Source: Deltaproteobacteria bacterium (GTDB taxonomy: Bacteria; Myxococcota; Myxococcia; Myxococcales; 40CM-4-68-19). Taken from it: a stretch of DNA of 8,761 bases. Below are positions 1 to 5,916 of this stretch, one piece after another. Within the stretch, counting starts at the first letter, position 1. Each line of letters starts with the position of its first letter. The stretch covers positions 1 to 8,761 of the forward strand of contig VBLM01000193.1 of NCBI GenBank assembly GCA_005879095.1, written 5' to 3'. The position numbers were made by a program, and so were the translations under genes. The notes below the pieces were generated by a model. It had not been told where the DNA came from, did not search any database, and was given only the letters and a program-made list of their open reading frames with translations.

Positions 1-173
1 AGGCGCGCCTGCGAATCGCGGCCGTGCAGCTCGGCTTCCAGCTCCAGTTCGCGGGTCCGGAGCTTGAAGTGCTTGAAGAGGTAGACGAGCGCGACCGGAA
101 TGGCGCCGCAGGCGAGAACGCCGAACACCGGCCCGATGACCTCGGCGAGCGCGCGGATGACCGAAGGATCCAT
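1..173 (-). CDS. Small single-span membrane protein, 3' part beyond the window
   Basis: The first 57 codons are present, reading from an ATG at 173-171 off the left edge. The N-terminus begins MDPSVIRALAEV. One hydrophobic segment (about residues 12-33) follows, then a basic and then strongly charged stretch (KHFKLRTRELELEAELHGR) that looks helical or coiled-coil. This gives a short outer tail, one membrane helix and a cytoplasmic charged helix. The layout resembles PspB-like or other small accessory membrane proteins, but I see no diagnostic motif and do not assign a family. No Shine-Dalgarno motif precedes the ATG. Instead TATACT ends 6 bases before it, which suggests a leaderless transcript. 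The gene diverges from the exporter operon starting at 254. The reality of the gene is fairly likely; its function is unknown. Confidence 0.6.
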   Translation of the reverse strand, partial: MDPSVIRALAEVIGPVFGVLACGAIPVALVYLFKHFKLRTRELELEAELHGRDSQAR

Positions 174-179
174 TATCAG

Positions 180-185
180 AGTATA
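180..185 (-). promoter_or_regulatory. -10 box for a probable leaderless transcript
   Basis: On the minus strand the hexamer TATACT matches five of six bases of TATAAT. It is followed by six bases (CTGATA) and the ATG at 173. Transcription would therefore start at or next to the start codon. A poor -35 (TGGAAT, three of six) lies 18 bases upstream, at 209-204. Confidence 0.4.
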
Positions 186-213
186 CGGCCCACCCGCCTC
201 TCTATTCCACGGA

Positions 214-242
214 TTGCGGATTCACGCGTGTCCTGTGATAGA
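214..242 (+). promoter_or_regulatory. Weak candidate promoter for the exporter operon
   Basis: TTGCGG at 214-219 and GATAGA at 237-242 are separated by exactly 17 bases, with a TG extension at 234-235. Each hexamer matches only three of six consensus bases. Spacing and position (11 bases before the ATG at 254) are the main support. The 80-base gap 174-253 holds this candidate and the opposed -10 for the small gene, and nothing else that I can identify. Confidence 0.25.
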
Positions 243-437
243 GACGCCCGCGAATGGCTACCCCTCCGCCCTCGCTCGCCGATGAGCTGAAGAGCCTGCG
301 CATCGAGCGCTCGCCCGCTCGCCGCGGCTTGCCGGGCTGGGCCATGCCGGTCCTCGTGATCGCCGCGCTCGCGGTCGTCGCGTTCATCGCCTGGAAAGCG
401 ATCGGCGACCGCCTTTTCGCCCCCGAAGTCGACACGA

Positions 438-440
438 CCC
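438..440 (+). other. Frameshift 1 in the adaptor gene
   Basis: The reading frame of the adaptor changes at the CCC run. Upstream reads ...APEVDTT; downstream, one frame back, reads PVALVTPAQGAQLLVATGY. Restoring a single C (CCC to CCCC) joins them seamlessly as EVDTTPVALVTP. This is therefore best explained as a one-base homopolymer loss. Confidence 0.7.
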
Positions 441-576
441 GGTCGCGCTGGTCACGCCGGCGCAAGGCGCGCAACTGCTGGTTGCGACCGGCTACGTCGT
501 GCCGCAGCGCAAGGCCAACATCTCGCCGCGCATCGGCGGCCGTATCGCCAAAATTTTCGTCGAGGACGGCAGCGTC

Positions 577-582
577 GTGAAC
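577..582 (+). other. Frameshift 2 in the adaptor gene
   Basis: The frame changes from ...VEDGSVV to ELLQAHADLRGAEAREK at GTGAAC. Related adaptors carry a short Lys-Lys-Gly-type hinge (VKKGELL or similar) exactly here, and it is missing. The loss is therefore probably a small deletion of about 10 bases (1 modulo 3) rather than one base. The exact size cannot be read from this sequence alone. Confidence 0.6.
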
Positions 583-1430
583 TGCTGCAGGCCCATGCCG
601 ACCTGCGCGGCGCGGAAGCGCGAGAGAAGCGGGCCGAAGTCGACGCGCAGGACGCGCAGCGCCAGTACGATCGCGAATTGATCGTGCAGCAGAAAGGCGT
701 CTCGACGCCGGCGGCGATGGACACGGCGACGGCCCGCCTCGGCATGACGAAGGCCGCGCTGGCTGCCGCGCACGCCGATGTCGCGGCTGCGAAGGCGCGC
801 GTGGAAGTGGCCCGCGTCAACCTCGAGAACTGCTACGTGCGCGCGCCGTTCGCCGGCCGCATCACGCAGAAGCTGACCGACATCGGGGAGATCGTCTTCG
901 GCTTCACCAGTGCAGGAAACGCGGGCAACGGCGGCATCGCTTCCATCGCCGATTTCAGCACGCTGCAGGTCGAAGCCGACGTCTCCGAATCGCAGGTCGC
1001 CAAGCTCGCGCTCGGGACGCCCGCGGAGATCGCGCTCGACGCGTTTCCCGATCGCAAGTACCGCGGCAAGGTCGCGGAAGTGCGGCCGCGGGTCGACCGA
1101 GCCAAGGCGACCGTGACGGTGAAAGTCGCGTTCGTCGACGATCCGCGCGACGTGCTGCCGGACATGGGCGCGAAAGTCACGTTCCTCGCGCGCGAGCTGG
1201 ACGAAGCCGCGCAGAAGGCCGCGCCCACGCCCGCAATCCAGCCCGACGCGGTGGTCGACAAGGGCGAGACCAAGGCCGTCTTCGCCGTGCAGCCGGACGA
1301 GACAGTGCGCAGCGTGGCGGTCGTCACCGGACCGTCGCTTGGCAATCTGGTCTCGCTGCGGCAGGGTCCGCCGGCGGGAACGCGCATCGTGCGCTCGCCG
1401 CCGCCGAACATGAAAGACGGAATGCGCATC

Positions 1431-1436
1431 AAGGAG
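1431..1436 (+). promoter_or_regulatory. Shine-Dalgarno motif that sets the ATPase start
   Basis: AAGGAG lies 8 bases before the ATG at 1445 but only 5 bases before the GTG at 1442. The spacing and the better start codon favour 1445, giving a TGATG stop/start overlap with the adaptor gene. Confidence 0.7.
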
Positions 1437-1444
1437 AAACAGTG

Positions 1445-2146
1445 ATGGCCGAGACAGCCGCGGCGCAGCAGCTTGCAAAACCGATCATCCAGATCCGCGA
1501 TCTGCGGAAAGTGTACCGGCGCGAGAGGCAGGAATTGACCGTCCTCGACGGCATCAACCTCGACGTCCCCGAGGGTGCGTTCGAGGCGCTGATGGGGCCG
1601 AGCGGCTCGGGCAAGACGACGCTGCTCAACCTGATCGCGGGAATCGATTCGCCCACCAGCGGCAGCATCAAGGTCGGCGGCGAAGAGATTGCGACGCTCA
1701 GTGAAACCGCGCGCGCCGCATGGCGATCGCGGCACATCGGTTTCATCTTCCAGTTCTACAACCTGATGCCGGTGCTGACCGCGGCGGAGAACGTCGAGCT
1801 GCCGCTGTTATTGACCAAGTTGCCGAGAGCGGAGCGAATGCGGCGCGTCGAGCTGGCGCTGAAGCTGGTCGCATTGCAGGACCGCATGGACCACACGCCG
1901 CGCCAGCTCTCCGGCGGACAGCAGCAGCGGGTCGCCATCGCGCGCGCGATCGTGGCCGACCCGAACATCATCGTCGCCGACGAGCCCACCGGCGATCTCG
2001 ATCGCAAGTCCGCCGAGGAAGTGCTCGGGCTGCTCAAGACGCTCAACGAGACGCTGGGCAAGACGATCGTGATGGTCACCCACGACCCGCACGCCGCCGA
2101 GGCCGCCCGCGTCCACCGCCGCCTCGAGAAAGGATTGCTCACGTGA
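1445..2146 (+). CDS. ABC exporter ATPase, MacB/LolD family
   Basis: This is the cytoplasmic nucleotide-binding subunit that powers the exporter encoded around it. The 233-residue length is typical for LolD-type ATPases. Visible motifs in order are Walker A GPSGSGKT (51-58), the Q-loop glutamine in FIFQFYN (about 103), the family-typical NLMPVLTAAENVELPL, the signature LSGGQ (155-159) with QQRVAIARA after it, Walker B IIVADEPTGDLD (175-186) and the switch histidine in VTHD (213). All catalytic residues are present, so this subunit should be functional. EAL replaces the more usual LAL just before the P-loop, a minor change. The start codon shares its A with the adaptor stop (TGATG), and the end overlaps the permease 1 start (GTGA), so translation is probably coupled on both sides. 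The substrate cannot be told from the ATPase. Confidence 0.95.
   Translation: MAETAAAQQLAKPIIQIRDLRKVYRRERQELTVLDGINLDVPEGAFEALMGPSGSGKTTLLNLIAGIDSPTSGSIKVGGEEIATLSETARAAWRSRHIGFIFQFYNLMPVLTAAENVELPLLLTKLPRAERMRRVELALKLVALQDRMDHTPRQLSGGQQQRVAIARAIVADPNIIVADEPTGDLDRKSAEEVLGLLKTLNETLGKTIVMVTHDPHAAEAARVHRRLEKGLLT
2130..2134 (+). promoter_or_regulatory. Shine-Dalgarno motif for permease 1
   Basis: AAGGA inside the ATPase coding end lies 8 bases before the GTG at 2143. It supports that start over longer in-frame extensions, which only run antisense-like through the ATPase gene. Confidence 0.6.
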
Positions 2147-3297
2147 CCCTCACCGGGCTCGCGCTGCGCAACGCCTTCTTGCGCAACAAGACGCGCTCGC
2201 TGCTCACCGTCCTCGGCGTCGTCCTCGCCGCGGTCGCGTTTCTTTTCCTGCGCACGGTGCTCACCGCCTGGTACGCGTCGAGCGAGGCCTCCGCCGCCGA
2301 CCGCGTCGTCACGCGCAACGCCGTCTCGCTGATCAACCCGCTGCCGCTCAACTACGCCGGGCGGATCAGGCAAGTCCCCGGCGTCACCAAGGTCACCTGG
2401 AGCAACTGGTTCGGCGGCATCTACAAGGACCGGAAGAATTTCTTCGCCCAGTTCGCCATCGACGCGCCGAGCGCCCTCGACGTCTTCGCGCTCAAGTTCG
2501 TGCAGGGGAGCAAAGAGGACTTCCTCGGCGACCGCAACGCCTGCGTCGTCGGCAAGGGGCTGGCGAAGAAGTACGGCTGGAAGGTCGGCGACACCATCCC
2601 GCTGTTCAGCGAGATCTACCCGGGCGACTGGAAATTCCGCGTCGCCGGAATCATCGAGAGCCCCGACGACGCCAGCATCGACAATCTGATGTACTTCCAC
2701 TGGGCGCGCCTCAACGAAAGCCTGCCGGCCAGCCGCAAGGACACCGTCGGCCTCTTCACTTCGACGATTGCAAACGCAAACGATTCGCCGCGCGTGATCC
2801 GCGACATCGACGCCACCTTTGCCAACAGCGACAACGAGACGCATACCGAGACGGAGAAGGCCTTCCGCCTCTCGTTCGTGACCGGCTCCGGCGCGATCCT
2901 TTCGGCGCTCGAAGCGGTCAGCGGCGTGATCCTGATCATCATGGCGCTGATCCTCGGCAACACGCTGGCGATGGGCCTGCGCGAGCGCACCCCCGAACTG
3001 GGCGCCATGCGCGCCATCGGCTTCTTGCCCAAGCACATACGAATCCTGGCGTTGAGCGAGGGCGCGCTGCTCGGCGCGGTCGGCGGCCTTCTCGGCGTGA
3101 TCCTGGCGCGACCGATCCTGATCGGCTTCGGCCAGACGATGTCGCAGTTCGGCTTCCTCAGCAACATCGGGTTCAAGCTGCCCACCGCCATCGCCACCAT
3201 CGTGGTCGCCGGAATCATCGGCGCCGCGGCGAGCGCATTTCCGGCCGTGCAGGCCGCGCGGATGGGCATCGTCGACGCGCTGCGGAGGCAGGAATGA
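2143..3297 (+). CDS. ABC exporter permease 1, FtsX/MacB fold
   Basis: This inner-membrane permease has 384 residues, normal for a stand-alone FtsX-fold subunit. The layout is classical: membrane helix 1 (about 18-40) just after the basic motif LRNKTRSLLT; a large periplasmic domain (about 41-245, MacB_PCD type); then three helices (about 250-276, 301-325 and 346-368). The conserved cytoplasmic coupling segment LRERTPELGAMRAIGF (279-294) lies between helices 2 and 3 and contacts the ATPase. The gene ends with the usual QAARMGIVDALRRQE. The GTG start overlaps the ATPase stop by four bases and has AAGGA 8 bases upstream; the stop overlaps the next permease start by four bases. The open frame extends upstream to 1720, but that part lies wholly over the ATPase gene and is a shadow. 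The sequence is unlike permease 2 outside the helices, so the transporter would be a heterodimer of the LolC/LolE kind. Confidence 0.93.
   Translation: MTLTGLALRNAFLRNKTRSLLTVLGVVLAAVAFLFLRTVLTAWYASSEASAADRVVTRNAVSLINPLPLNYAGRIRQVPGVTKVTWSNWFGGIYKDRKNFFAQFAIDAPSALDVFALKFVQGSKEDFLGDRNACVVGKGLAKKYGWKVGDTIPLFSEIYPGDWKFRVAGIIESPDDASIDNLMYFHWARLNESLPASRKDTVGLFTSTIANANDSPRVIRDIDATFANSDNETHTETEKAFRLSFVTGSGAILSALEAVSGVILIIMALILGNTLAMGLRERTPELGAMRAIGFLPKHIRILALSEGALLGAVGGLLGVILARPILIGFGQTMSQFGFLSNIGFKLPTAIATIVVAGIIGAAASAFPAVQAARMGIVDALRRQE
3284..3288 (+). promoter_or_regulatory. Shine-Dalgarno motif for permease 2
   Basis: GGAGG lies 5 bases before the ATG at 3294, which itself overlaps the permease 1 stop (ATGA). 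It supports coupled re-initiation. Confidence 0.6.
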
Positions 3298-4419
3298 TTC
3301 CGCTCTCGTACAACGTGCGCTCGATCTTGCGCCGCCGTTTTTCGGCCTTTGCCACGGCTTTCGGTCTCGGACTGGTGGTGTTCGTCTTCGCCGCGGTGCT
3401 GATGCTGGCGCGCGGTGTGGAAGAGACGCTCAAGTCGACCGGCGTGCGCGAAAACGCCATCGTCCTGCGCAAGGGATCGACTTCCGAGCTGACCAGCTTC
3501 CTCCCGCGCGAGGGCGCCAAGACGTTCGCCGCCGATCCGGCGGTAGCCGTCGAGGGCGGACGGCAGGTGGCCTCGCCGGAACTGTTCGTCATCTTCCAGC
3601 TTCCGCGCGCCGACGGGAACGGCACCGCCAACGTCGGCCTGCGCGGAATCACCCGTGACGGCTGGGAGCTCCTGCGATCGAAGAGCGTCAAGCTGATCGA
3701 GGGGCGGCCGCCACAGTGGGGAACGAGCGAAGTGATCGTCGGCCGCGCCGGCCGCGGACGGTACACGGGCGCGGAGATCGGTCAGAGCATCACCATCGCG
3801 CGCCGGCAGTGGCAGGTGGTCGGCGTCTTGGAAGCAGGCGGCGCGGCGTTCGAAAGCGAGATCTGGGCGCTATTCGACGATGACGGTCCGGCTCAAGAGT
3901 CCCTCCGAATTCGACAGCCTGCGCACGACGGTCGACGCCGATCCGCGCTGGAACCTGGAAGCGAAGCGCGAGGACCGCTTTTACGAGGAGGCCTCGGGCC
4001 CGCTCGCCACTTTCATCCGCGTGCTCGGCACGGTGATCGCCGTCTTCTTCTCCTTCGGCGCGACGTTGGGCGCGATGATCACCATGTACGCGCAGGTGGC
4101 CTCGCGCGTGCGCGAAGTGGGCACCCTGCGCGCGCTCGGCTTCCGCCGGCGTTCGGTGCTGGGCAGCTTCCTCATCGAGAGCCTGATCCTCGCGCTCCTC
4201 GGCGCTGCGGCCGGCTGCGTCTTCGCCGCCTTGCTCGGCGCGACGACGTTCACCACCACCAACTGGACCTCGTTCACCGAGATCAAGTTCCGCTTCCACT
4301 TCGCGCCGGAGATCGCCGTGAAAGCGACGATCTTCGCCATCGTGATGGGCTTCCTCGGCGGTCTCTTGCCCGCGGCGCGGGCCGCGCGATTGCAGATCGC
4401 CGAGGCGACGAAGGGATGA
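3294..4419 (+). pseudogene. ABC exporter permease 2, FtsX/MacB fold, frameshifted
   Basis: This is the second permease of the exporter. Residues 1-191 read in the first frame: basic start, helix 1 (about 18-39, FATAFGLGLVVFVFAAVLML) and periplasmic domain to AGGAAFESEIW. From about 3865 the second frame gives GRYSTMTVRLKSPSEFDSL, then three membrane helices with the coupling segment SRVREVGTLRALGFRRR, ending at a TGA at 4417-4419. Homologues have a short linker of about a dozen residues between SEIW and the GRYS-like strand; that linker is absent. So this is a small internal deletion (2 modulo 3), not a single-base slip. With the linker restored the protein would be about 385 residues, matching permease 1. 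As written, the first frame loses all C-terminal helices, so transport should fail unless the lesion is an assembly error. The downstream part alone could start at an internal ATG at 3880 but would lack helix 1. Confidence 0.85.
3865..3869 (+). other. Deletion junction/frameshift in permease 2
   Basis: The two reading frames of the permease meet at GGGCG: upstream it is read as part of TGG GCG (Trp-Ala), downstream as GGG CGC (Gly-Arg). A deletion between two copies of such a short G/C motif would give exactly this join and frame change. This is inference from one sequence. Confidence 0.55.
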
Positions 4420-4985
4420 CCCACACGCGTTCGGATGCATGGACTCTATTGTGCGAGTTCACGCAGTCGGACGCGTTGCGCAAGCACGCCCGCGCGGTCG
4501 AGGAAGCGATGCGCGCGTATGCGCGATGGTTCGGCGTGACCGAGCCGGCCGAGGTCGAGAAGTGGGGCATCGTCGGGATGCTGCACGATTTCGATTACGA
4601 GCAGAACCCGACCGAGGAGACGCACCTGCACGTCGGGACGCGGGTGTTGCGCGAGCGCGGCTGGCCCGAGGAGGTGATCGAAGCGATCGCCTCGCACGCC
4701 GATTACATGAAGATCCCGCGCGACACGCCGTTGAAGAAGGCAATCTACGCCTGCGACGAAGCGGTGGGCTTCATCGGCGCGGTGGCCAAGGTGCGCCCCT
4801 CGAAGAAGCTCGCCGACACGCCGCCGGAATCGGTGGTGAAAAAGTTGAAGGACAAAGCATTCGCGCGATCGGTCGATCGCAGCTACGTCTACGGCGGCGC
4901 CGACGCGCTCGGCCGCCCGCTGGTGGAGCACGTCGCCTACTTGATCGAGGCGCTCAAGCCGATCGCGGGCGAGATCGGGCTGTAA
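4416..4985 (+). CDS. HD-domain metal-dependent hydrolase
   Basis: The 189-residue protein belongs to the HD phosphohydrolase superfamily and matches a widespread, uncharacterised small family. Metal-binding positions are visible: His24 (RKHARAVEEAM), the His57-Asp58 pair (GMLHDFDYE), His94 (ASHADY) and Asp114 (YACDEAVGF). The family-typical tail RPSKKLADTPPESV...KKLKDKAFARSVDR is also present. Such proteins are expected to be cytoplasmic phosphohydrolases, perhaps on nucleotides, but the substrate is unknown. The ATG overlaps the permease 2 stop (ATGA); GAGG at 4402-4405 lies 10 bases before it. The gene is therefore the last member of the exporter operon by arrangement. The open frame continues upstream through permease 2 only because of the frameshift there; the HD protein should be annotated separately. 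The last 49 bases overlap the convergent esterase gene. Confidence 0.9.
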   Translation: MTHTRSDAWTLLCEFTQSDALRKHARAVEEAMRAYARWFGVTEPAEVEKWGIVGMLHDFDYEQNPTEETHLHVGTRVLRERGWPEEVIEAIASHADYMKIPRDTPLKKAIYACDEAVGFIGAVAKVRPSKKLADTPPESVVKKLKDKAFARSVDRSYVYGGADALGRPLVEHVAYLIEALKPIAGEIGL

Positions 4986-5893
4986 GCGCGCAGCGGGTGG
5001 TCGAGGAAAAAATCGAGCATCGTCGAGGTCGAATCGACGTCGCTCGAAGTGTGGCCGAGGAAGGGAAAGATCAGCGCGCCCGGCCAGGTGTGGCCGCCGC
5101 CGTCGATCACGCACGAGATCGTGTCCGCCGCGCAGCGCGGCGCCTCGCACAGCGCATCGCCCTGCCGATACAGCGTGGCGACCTGCGCCGAGCAGCGGTT
5201 GCGCTCGCGCCAGTTGGAGACGGTTGTTCGCGCCGGCGTGAGATCGAACCAGCCTCCGTCCCAGCGCACCAGCGGATCGCTGGTTCCGTTGAAGGCCAGC
5301 ACCGGCACCGGCCGCCTGGGCGTGCACTTCGGAAGCGCGTCGGCGCCGTCGACCGGCGCGATGGCGGCGAAGACGTCCGAGGCTTCGCACGCCAGCCGGT
5401 ACGACATGATCGCGCCGTTCGACATGCCGGTCGCGTAGATGCGCGCGCGATCGATGCACAGCTCGCTCTCGATTTCGCGGACCAGATCGCGCAGGTAGCG
5501 GACGTCGTCGACATGCTCGTCCATCGCGCGGCCGCAGCACGTCCCCGCGTTCCATGAGTTGCCGACGCCCTGCGGATAGACGACGACCATTCCGCGTTCA
5601 GCCGCTTTCGCGTCCATGGCGCTGTAGAACTGTTGCAGCTCGGCCGTCTCGACGAGCCCGTGAATGTTGAGCACCAGCGGCGCGGGGCCCTTGCGCGCGC
5701 TCTCGGGCACCACCAGCCGGAAGCGGCGCGTGCGGCCGCCGCTGCTCAGGGTGCGATCGCCCTGCACGATCGGCTGTGGCGCGCGGCATCCGAAGCTCGG
5801 ATGACCCGGTTCCCGTTCCGGCGACGGCGCCGATAGATGGACTGCCGGCGCGGTTGCCACGCAGGCGGGAAGGGCGAGAAGCAGGAGACGCAT
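4937..5893 (-). CDS. Secreted esterase, LpqC / PHB-depolymerase-like
   Basis: The 318-residue alpha/beta hydrolase is of the family that includes LpqC, poly(3-hydroxybutyrate) depolymerase-like and feruloyl esterases. The oxyanion region is NIHGL (76-80), the nucleophile elbow is GMSNG with Ser158, the acid is Asp206 in NGTSDP and the base is His268 in GGGHTWPG. The family motif NSWNAGTCCG (112-121) is present. The N-terminus MRLLLLALPAC is a very short hydrophobic export signal: LPAC could be a lipobox (Cys11), or signal peptidase I may cut near residue 17. About eleven cysteines fit an extracytoplasmic, disulfide-bonded enzyme. The exact ester substrate is unknown. No alternative upstream start exists in frame for at least 20 bases, and no Shine-Dalgarno motif is seen. 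The last 17 residues extend past the usual domain end and overlap the HD gene. Confidence 0.88.
   Translation of the reverse strand: MRLLLLALPACVATAPAVHLSAPSPEREPGHPSFGCRAPQPIVQGDRTLSSGGRTRRFRLVVPESARKGPAPLVLNIHGLVETAELQQFYSAMDAKAAERGMVVVYPQGVGNSWNAGTCCGRAMDEHVDDVRYLRDLVREIESELCIDRARIYATGMSNGAIMSYRLACEASDVFAAIAPVDGADALPKCTPRRPVPVLAFNGTSDPLVRWDGGWFDLTPARTTVSNWRERNRCSAQVATLYRQGDALCEAPRCAADTISCVIDGGGHTWPGALIFPFLGHTSSDVDSTSTMLDFFLDHPLRAYSPISPAIGLSASIK
4957..4981. terminator. Bulged hairpin in the convergent gene overlap
   Basis: AGCCGATC (4957-4964) can pair with GATCGGGCT (4973-4981) with one bulged G around an 8-base loop, just before the HD stop. It has no T-run on either strand, so it may be coincidental or a weak, factor-aided terminator. 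Confidence 0.2.
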
Positions 5894-5900
5894 CCGGCGG

Positions 5901-5910
5901 GTGATAGCAT
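5901..5910. promoter_or_regulatory. Overlapping opposed -10 boxes of a divergent promoter
   Basis: Only 23 bases separate the esterase ATG (5893, minus) from the membrane-protein GTG (5917, plus). On the plus strand TG-A-TAGCAT (5902-5910) is an extended -10 that ends 6 bases before the GTG. On the minus strand TG-C-TATCAC (5909-5901) is an extended -10 that ends 7 bases before the ATG. Both would give leaderless or nearly leaderless transcripts. Convincing -35 boxes are not seen, which is tolerable for extended -10 promoters. Confidence 0.4.
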
Positions 5911-5916
5911 GACTTC

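Larger units (their letters stand above)
254..1445 (+). pseudogene. HlyD/MacA-type periplasmic adaptor subunit, two frameshifts
   Basis: This is the membrane-fusion (adaptor) subunit of an ABC exporter, tethered to the inner membrane and reaching toward the outer membrane. The start is fixed by an in-frame TAG at 239 and the ATG at 254. A cytoplasmic tail precedes one membrane helix (about residues 30-48). After the first lesion near 438-440, the next frame gives the barrel-sandwich start (GYVVPQRKANISPRIGGRIAKI, read here in two pieces: GYVVPQRKAN and ISPRIGGRIAKI). After the second lesion near 577-582, the third frame gives an Ala/Glu/Arg-rich helical hairpin, YVRAPFAGRI (the second lipoyl half) and beta-barrel sequence (LQVEADVSESQVAKL, GTPAEIAL), to a TGA at 1443-1445. 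The three pieces read continuously as one protein of about 400 residues if roughly 1 and 1+3n bases are restored. As written, translation would stop early. Lesions could be real decay or assembly error; no other inactivating change is seen. Confidence 0.85.

Noticed and set aside
436..582. Programmed ribosomal frameshifting in the adaptor gene
   Set aside because: There is no slippery heptamer with a following structure, and at the second site residues are missing, which frameshifting cannot restore.
1442..1444. GTG as the ATPase start
   Set aside because: The ATG one codon later has better spacing (8 bases) from AAGGAG.
492..1478. Long minus-strand open frame over the adaptor gene
   Set aside because: It is Arg/His/Asp-rich without domain features, and the plus strand carries clear adaptor sequence. 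It is a GC-driven shadow.
1756..3036. 426-codon minus-strand open frame over the ATPase and permease 1
   Set aside because: The plus-strand genes have complete motifs here; the antisense product has low-complexity charged sequence and no recognisable fold.
4446..5555. Long open frames on both strands across the HD and esterase genes in other frames
   Set aside because: Both are Arg-rich shadows; the catalytic motifs lie in the HD (plus) and esterase (minus) frames.
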